From contig NZ_AUAF01000043.1 of the NCBI RefSeq assembly GCF_000428585.1, positions 1 through 34,151 on the forward strand: a stretch of DNA of 34,151 nt, read 5' to 3'. Source of the stretch: Zooshikella ganghwensis DSM 15267. Lineage in GTDB: Bacteria; Pseudomonadota; Gammaproteobacteria; Pseudomonadales; Zooshikellaceae. Positions 31,792-34,151 of this stretch are shown here, one piece after another (the first letter of the stretch is position 1; each line of letters starts with the position of its first letter). Made by a program: the position numbers and the translations under genes. The notes beneath the pieces were generated by a model. The model did not search any database and had not been told where the DNA came from. It saw only the letters and a list, made by a program, of their open reading frames with translations.

Positions 31792-32896
31792 AATAAAAGT
31801 TTTACAGTTGCAACAAAAATACTATGTTAGAACTTCGGATTTGCATGAAGAAATTATAAAAGCGTTACCTGAAAAAGACTATGAGGTGACTGCAGCTTAT
31901 TGTACTGGTGAGCCAACCAGAGATGATATGGTTACGATTGCAGAGAAGAAAAAATATTTTAATCTGTCAAAAAAGCAAATGAAAGGATTTCGCTTTAAAG
32001 CAATTTATCAACTTTGGAAATATTGCAGAGACAAAGCGTTTGATGTAGTAATAACTCATAGATTTAAGTCATATGATGTTATGCTTATTGCAAATAAACT
32101 GCTTAAGGTAAGGAATTGCATTTCGGTAGTTCATGGTATTGGTGACTTTGACCGAATTTATAGACGCCTAATTTCCAATTTATTTATTGATGATAAGTGG
32201 ACAATTATTGCTGTCTCTCAAACAGTAAAAGAGTATCTTATAAAACAATGTAAGTGTTTCAATGATAACAATGTTAAAGTTATACCTAATGCTGTCGATC
32301 TTGAGTATATTGAATCAAGTATGCTTGAAAAAAATGTTGCGAGACAGGAAGTAGGTATTAGTGAGAGTGATATTATAATTGGAACAATTGGACGGTTGGT
32401 GAAAGTAAAAGGGCATGAATATTTAATAAAATCTTTTGCTAAAGTTTTACAAGAAAATAGTAAAATAAAACTACTTATAGTTGGTGGTGGTGGGCTTGAG
32501 TCTTCACTGAGGTCTTTAGTAGAAGAGCTAGGAATAAGCGAAAAAGTCTTATTTGCGGGTGAAATCTTTAATGCGTATAAGCTTCTTAAAGCATTTGATC
32601 TGTTTGTGCTTCCTTCGCTAGAGGAGGGGATGCCGTTAGTGTTATTTGAAGCACTAATAGCGAAGGTACCTATTATTTCAACAAATGTTGGTGGTATTCC
32701 TGAAGTTCTTAATGCTGATGTAGCAAAATTAATTCCTCCCAGAGATATTGATAGCTTAACTGATAAAATGAAAGAAATTTTAGATTTATCAGTTTGTGAG
32801 AGAGAAAATATTATTAATAATAGCTATCATTATGTTAAAGAGAATCATTCTATTCAGAAGTACAGAGAACAGTACAGAAATATAATTGATATATAG
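31784..32896 (+). CDS. Outer-core glycosyltransferase, GT4, paralogue of the WapH-like protein
   Basis: The protein has 370 residues in two Rossmann halves. The acceptor half starts IKVLQLQQKYYVRTSDLHEE and has ITHRFKSYDVMLIANKLL and VVHGIGDFDRIYRRL. The donor half has GTIGRLVKVKGHEYLIKSFAKV (~195-216), VLFAGEIFNAYKLLKAFDLF and the E-x7-E segment PSLEEGMPLVLFEALIAKVP (~280-299). The N-terminal half shares VLQL, GEP, a L-S-K-K-Q-x-K-G-like stretch, HR-K, and HG/HA-x-GD--R--RR with the 27147 product, so the two are paralogues. It overlaps waaL by eight bases. It probably adds a hexose to the outer core or its branch; the sugar cannot be told. It is a candidate WapR/Ssg counterpart by location, but I do not assign a symbol. 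Confidence 0.8.
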   Translation: MDRIKVLQLQQKYYVRTSDLHEEIIKALPEKDYEVTAAYCTGEPTRDDMVTIAEKKKYFNLSKKQMKGFRFKAIYQLWKYCRDKAFDVVITHRFKSYDVMLIANKLLKVRNCISVVHGIGDFDRIYRRLISNLFIDDKWTIIAVSQTVKEYLIKQCKCFNDNNVKVIPNAVDLEYIESSMLEKNVARQEVGISESDIIIGTIGRLVKVKGHEYLIKSFAKVLQENSKIKLLIVGGGGLESSLRSLVEELGISEKVLFAGEIFNAYKLLKAFDLFVLPSLEEGMPLVLFEALIAKVPIISTNVGGIPEVLNADVAKLIPPRDIDSLTDKMKEILDLSVCERENIINNSYHYVKENHSIQKYREQYRNIIDI

Positions 32897-32907
32897 TGGT
32901 AGTGAAT

Positions 32908-34020
32908 ATGACTAATAGACAAGCTAAGAATGATCTCTTGTACTTAGTATATGGGGAGAGTGAGGTCTATTACAAGCAGGCTTATTTTAGTATTTTAACA
33001 GCGTTGAATTATTTAAATGTAAGCTGCTCGGTAAGGATTTGTGTACTTACTGAAAAGCCTGAGTTTTTTAAAAAGTTACCAGTTTTTGTTGAGAAACTTA
33101 CAGGGAATCAAAAAGCTGCGTGGATGGGAGGTGGAACATACATACATAGAATAAAAACGTTATCGCAAATATATTGGATGAAAAAGTATAAATCAAATAC
33201 AGCATTTGTAGATACGGATACGTGGTTTAATAAAAGTCCGGAACATATTTTTTCATCCGTTGATAACGACTCGTCCGTTATGTATGAATATGAGTCTGAT
33301 GTTAAAGCGTCTTTGCCTAACTTATGTCATAAAGTGAAAGATCATGAGTTTAGTTTGGGGGATGGGCGAAAACTTAATTTCCAGGAAGGTCAGTTATGGA
33401 ACTCTGGTGTTATTGGTCTTTCTTTTGATAACCGTTATCTACTTGATGATGCGCTTTCTTTGATTGATAAGTTATATTTATTAACAAATGAGTATGTGAC
33501 TGAGCAGCTTGTGGTTGGTGAAGTTATTAGGCAAAATACTAAAATTCAAGGTTGTCGTAATATTTTATATCATTACTATGGGGCAGACCTATTATTTATT
33601 AATGATAAAATTTCTGTTTTTTTAAAGGAGAATGTTGACAAAGATATAGCTGAGCAAGCTAGTTTGACTGCTACTTTTCCTTACGGTAGGTGTGGAAAAA
33701 ATAAAATTCAGGTTTTATTAATAAAATTAATATCAAAAATCCTAGGTATTGATAAAGAAACAATGAGAGCTATTCAGGGTATCAAAATTTTTCTTTTAGA
33801 TAGTAAGAATAGCTATTTTAAAGCGGATCAGCATAATTGGTTGATAAGATCTTATAATATCTTAAATGATGATTCTAATAAACCTAAACTATCTACAAAG
33901 TCATATTCTTTTATTCTTTTTAATGTTGAAAAGTTGATTAAATCTGAAAAGTTATCTGTTGAAGAAAAAAAGGCTTGGATTCCTATAGTAAGGAAACTGA
34001 GCTCGTTATCAGTAAGGTGA
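32908..34020 (+). CDS. Unassigned GT-A-type glycosyltransferase, probably outer core
   Basis: I start at ATG 32908 (370 residues); an in-frame GTG at 32896 that overlaps the previous stop codon adds four residues, and neither has a strong ribosome binding site. The nucleotide-sugar-binding features of a GT-A fold are visible: an N-terminal LLYLVYGESEVYYKQAYFSI strand and helix, AFVDTDTWF with a D-x-D motif (~100), and LWNSGVIGLS (~165-174), the N-S-G-V segment typical of GT8-like enzymes. The C-terminal third has no recognisable motif. I do not recognise a named family member, and this gene is not part of the Pseudomonas order that I remember. Composition is very AT-rich. It is probably an LPS-modifying transferase by context. 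Confidence 0.62.
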   Translation: MTNRQAKNDLLYLVYGESEVYYKQAYFSILTALNYLNVSCSVRICVLTEKPEFFKKLPVFVEKLTGNQKAAWMGGGTYIHRIKTLSQIYWMKKYKSNTAFVDTDTWFNKSPEHIFSSVDNDSSVMYEYESDVKASLPNLCHKVKDHEFSLGDGRKLNFQEGQLWNSGVIGLSFDNRYLLDDALSLIDKLYLLTNEYVTEQLVVGEVIRQNTKIQGCRNILYHYYGADLLFINDKISVFLKENVDKDIAEQASLTATFPYGRCGKNKIQVLLIKLISKILGIDKETMRAIQGIKIFLLDSKNSYFKADQHNWLIRSYNILNDDSNKPKLSTKSYSFILFNVEKLIKSEKLSVEEKKAWIPIVRKLSSLSVR

Positions 34021-34039
34021 TCAATATTTAAAATATTGA
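34021..34039. other. Perfect 19-bp AT-rich palindrome after the last LPS gene
   Basis: TCAATATTTAAAATATTGA is symmetric (9-1-9, centre 34030) and begins directly after the stop codon at 34018-34020. No T-run follows, so it is a weak terminator at best. It may also mark the junction to the mobile element that seems to start downstream. Confidence 0.5.
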
Positions 34040-34116
34040 CTTAATATACCCATAGCGTTTGAGAATTAGGTTTAATCTTTTGATTTAACAAGGGAAATTG
34101 TATATCCTTTGCGACC

Positions 34117-34151
34117 ATGAAAGGATTTTGGCTCACAGAAGAAGAATTAAA
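34117..34151 (+). CDS. Start of a gene cut by the window end, possibly an IS630-type transposase
   Basis: ATG at 34117 opens a frame that runs to the window end, MKGFWLTEEEL then a partial codon. The LTEEEL start resembles the helix at the N-terminus of IS630-group transposases (LTxEExxxL), but 11 residues cannot prove it. The 34040-34110 stretch has no gene and could include the element's left end (IS630 members insert at TA). Confidence 0.35.
   Translation, partial: MKGFWLTEEEL

Overview
The window looks like a chromosome segment of a marine-type, fairly low-GC gammaproteobacterium. The central gene order (aceF, aceE, glnE, ilvE, waaF, waaC, waaG, waaP, further kinases, carbamoyltransferase, wapH-like, mig-14, dnpA, waaL-like) is the order I recall from Pseudomonas. 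The base composition is too AT-rich for Pseudomonas itself, so a low-GC Oceanospirillales-type relative (for example near Zooshikella, Spartinivicinus or Endozoicomonas) is my guess. This rests on gene order and composition only.

Region 1 (1-358) is the right end of an IS256-family element, cut by the window edge. Region 2 (about 530-10118) is an accessory secreted-hydrolase island. Three homologous small exported proteins (642-1358, 4224-4913, 7250-7894) each sit just upstream of a secreted peptidase gene. The first two peptidases are reprolysin-like zincins with two C-terminal CBM4/9-like beta-sandwich domains; the third is a Vibrio-type M28 leucyl aminopeptidase with a ricin-type lectin domain. 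The small proteins look like the N-terminal pro-region of such zincins encoded as separate genes. The first zincin has HAIGH where the family has HExxH, so it is probably a pseudoprotease; the second keeps a full HExxHxxGxxH. A truncated fourth copy of the small protein lies at 3700-3828. Terminators at 3311-3336, 6872-6903 and 10087-10118 delimit the cassettes.

Region 3 (10141-18696) is housekeeping. aceE-aceF (pyruvate dehydrogenase E1 and E2) runs on the minus strand, divergent from glnE and ilvE. The divergent intergenic region carries a perfect 19-bp palindrome and a related second site, which look like operators.

Region 4 (18808-34020) is a lipopolysaccharide core locus, all on the plus strand and mostly tightly packed or overlapping: heptosyltransferases WaaF and WaaC, glucosyltransferase WaaG, heptose kinase WaaP, a second kinase, a tandem double-kinase protein, the carbamoyltransferase WapO, a WapH-like GT4, Mig-14, the PIG-L de-N-acetylase DnpA, a WaaL/Wzy-like ligase, a second GT4 paralogous to the WapH-like one, and an unassigned GT-A-type glycosyltransferase. 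Together they build, phosphorylate, carbamoylate and cap the LPS core. The distal genes are visibly more AT-rich than the proximal ones, consistent with an exchangeable outer-core module. The last 35 bases begin a new reading frame that resembles an IS630-type transposase start, so both window edges may be IS-flanked. I saw no tRNA, rRNA or CRISPR array.
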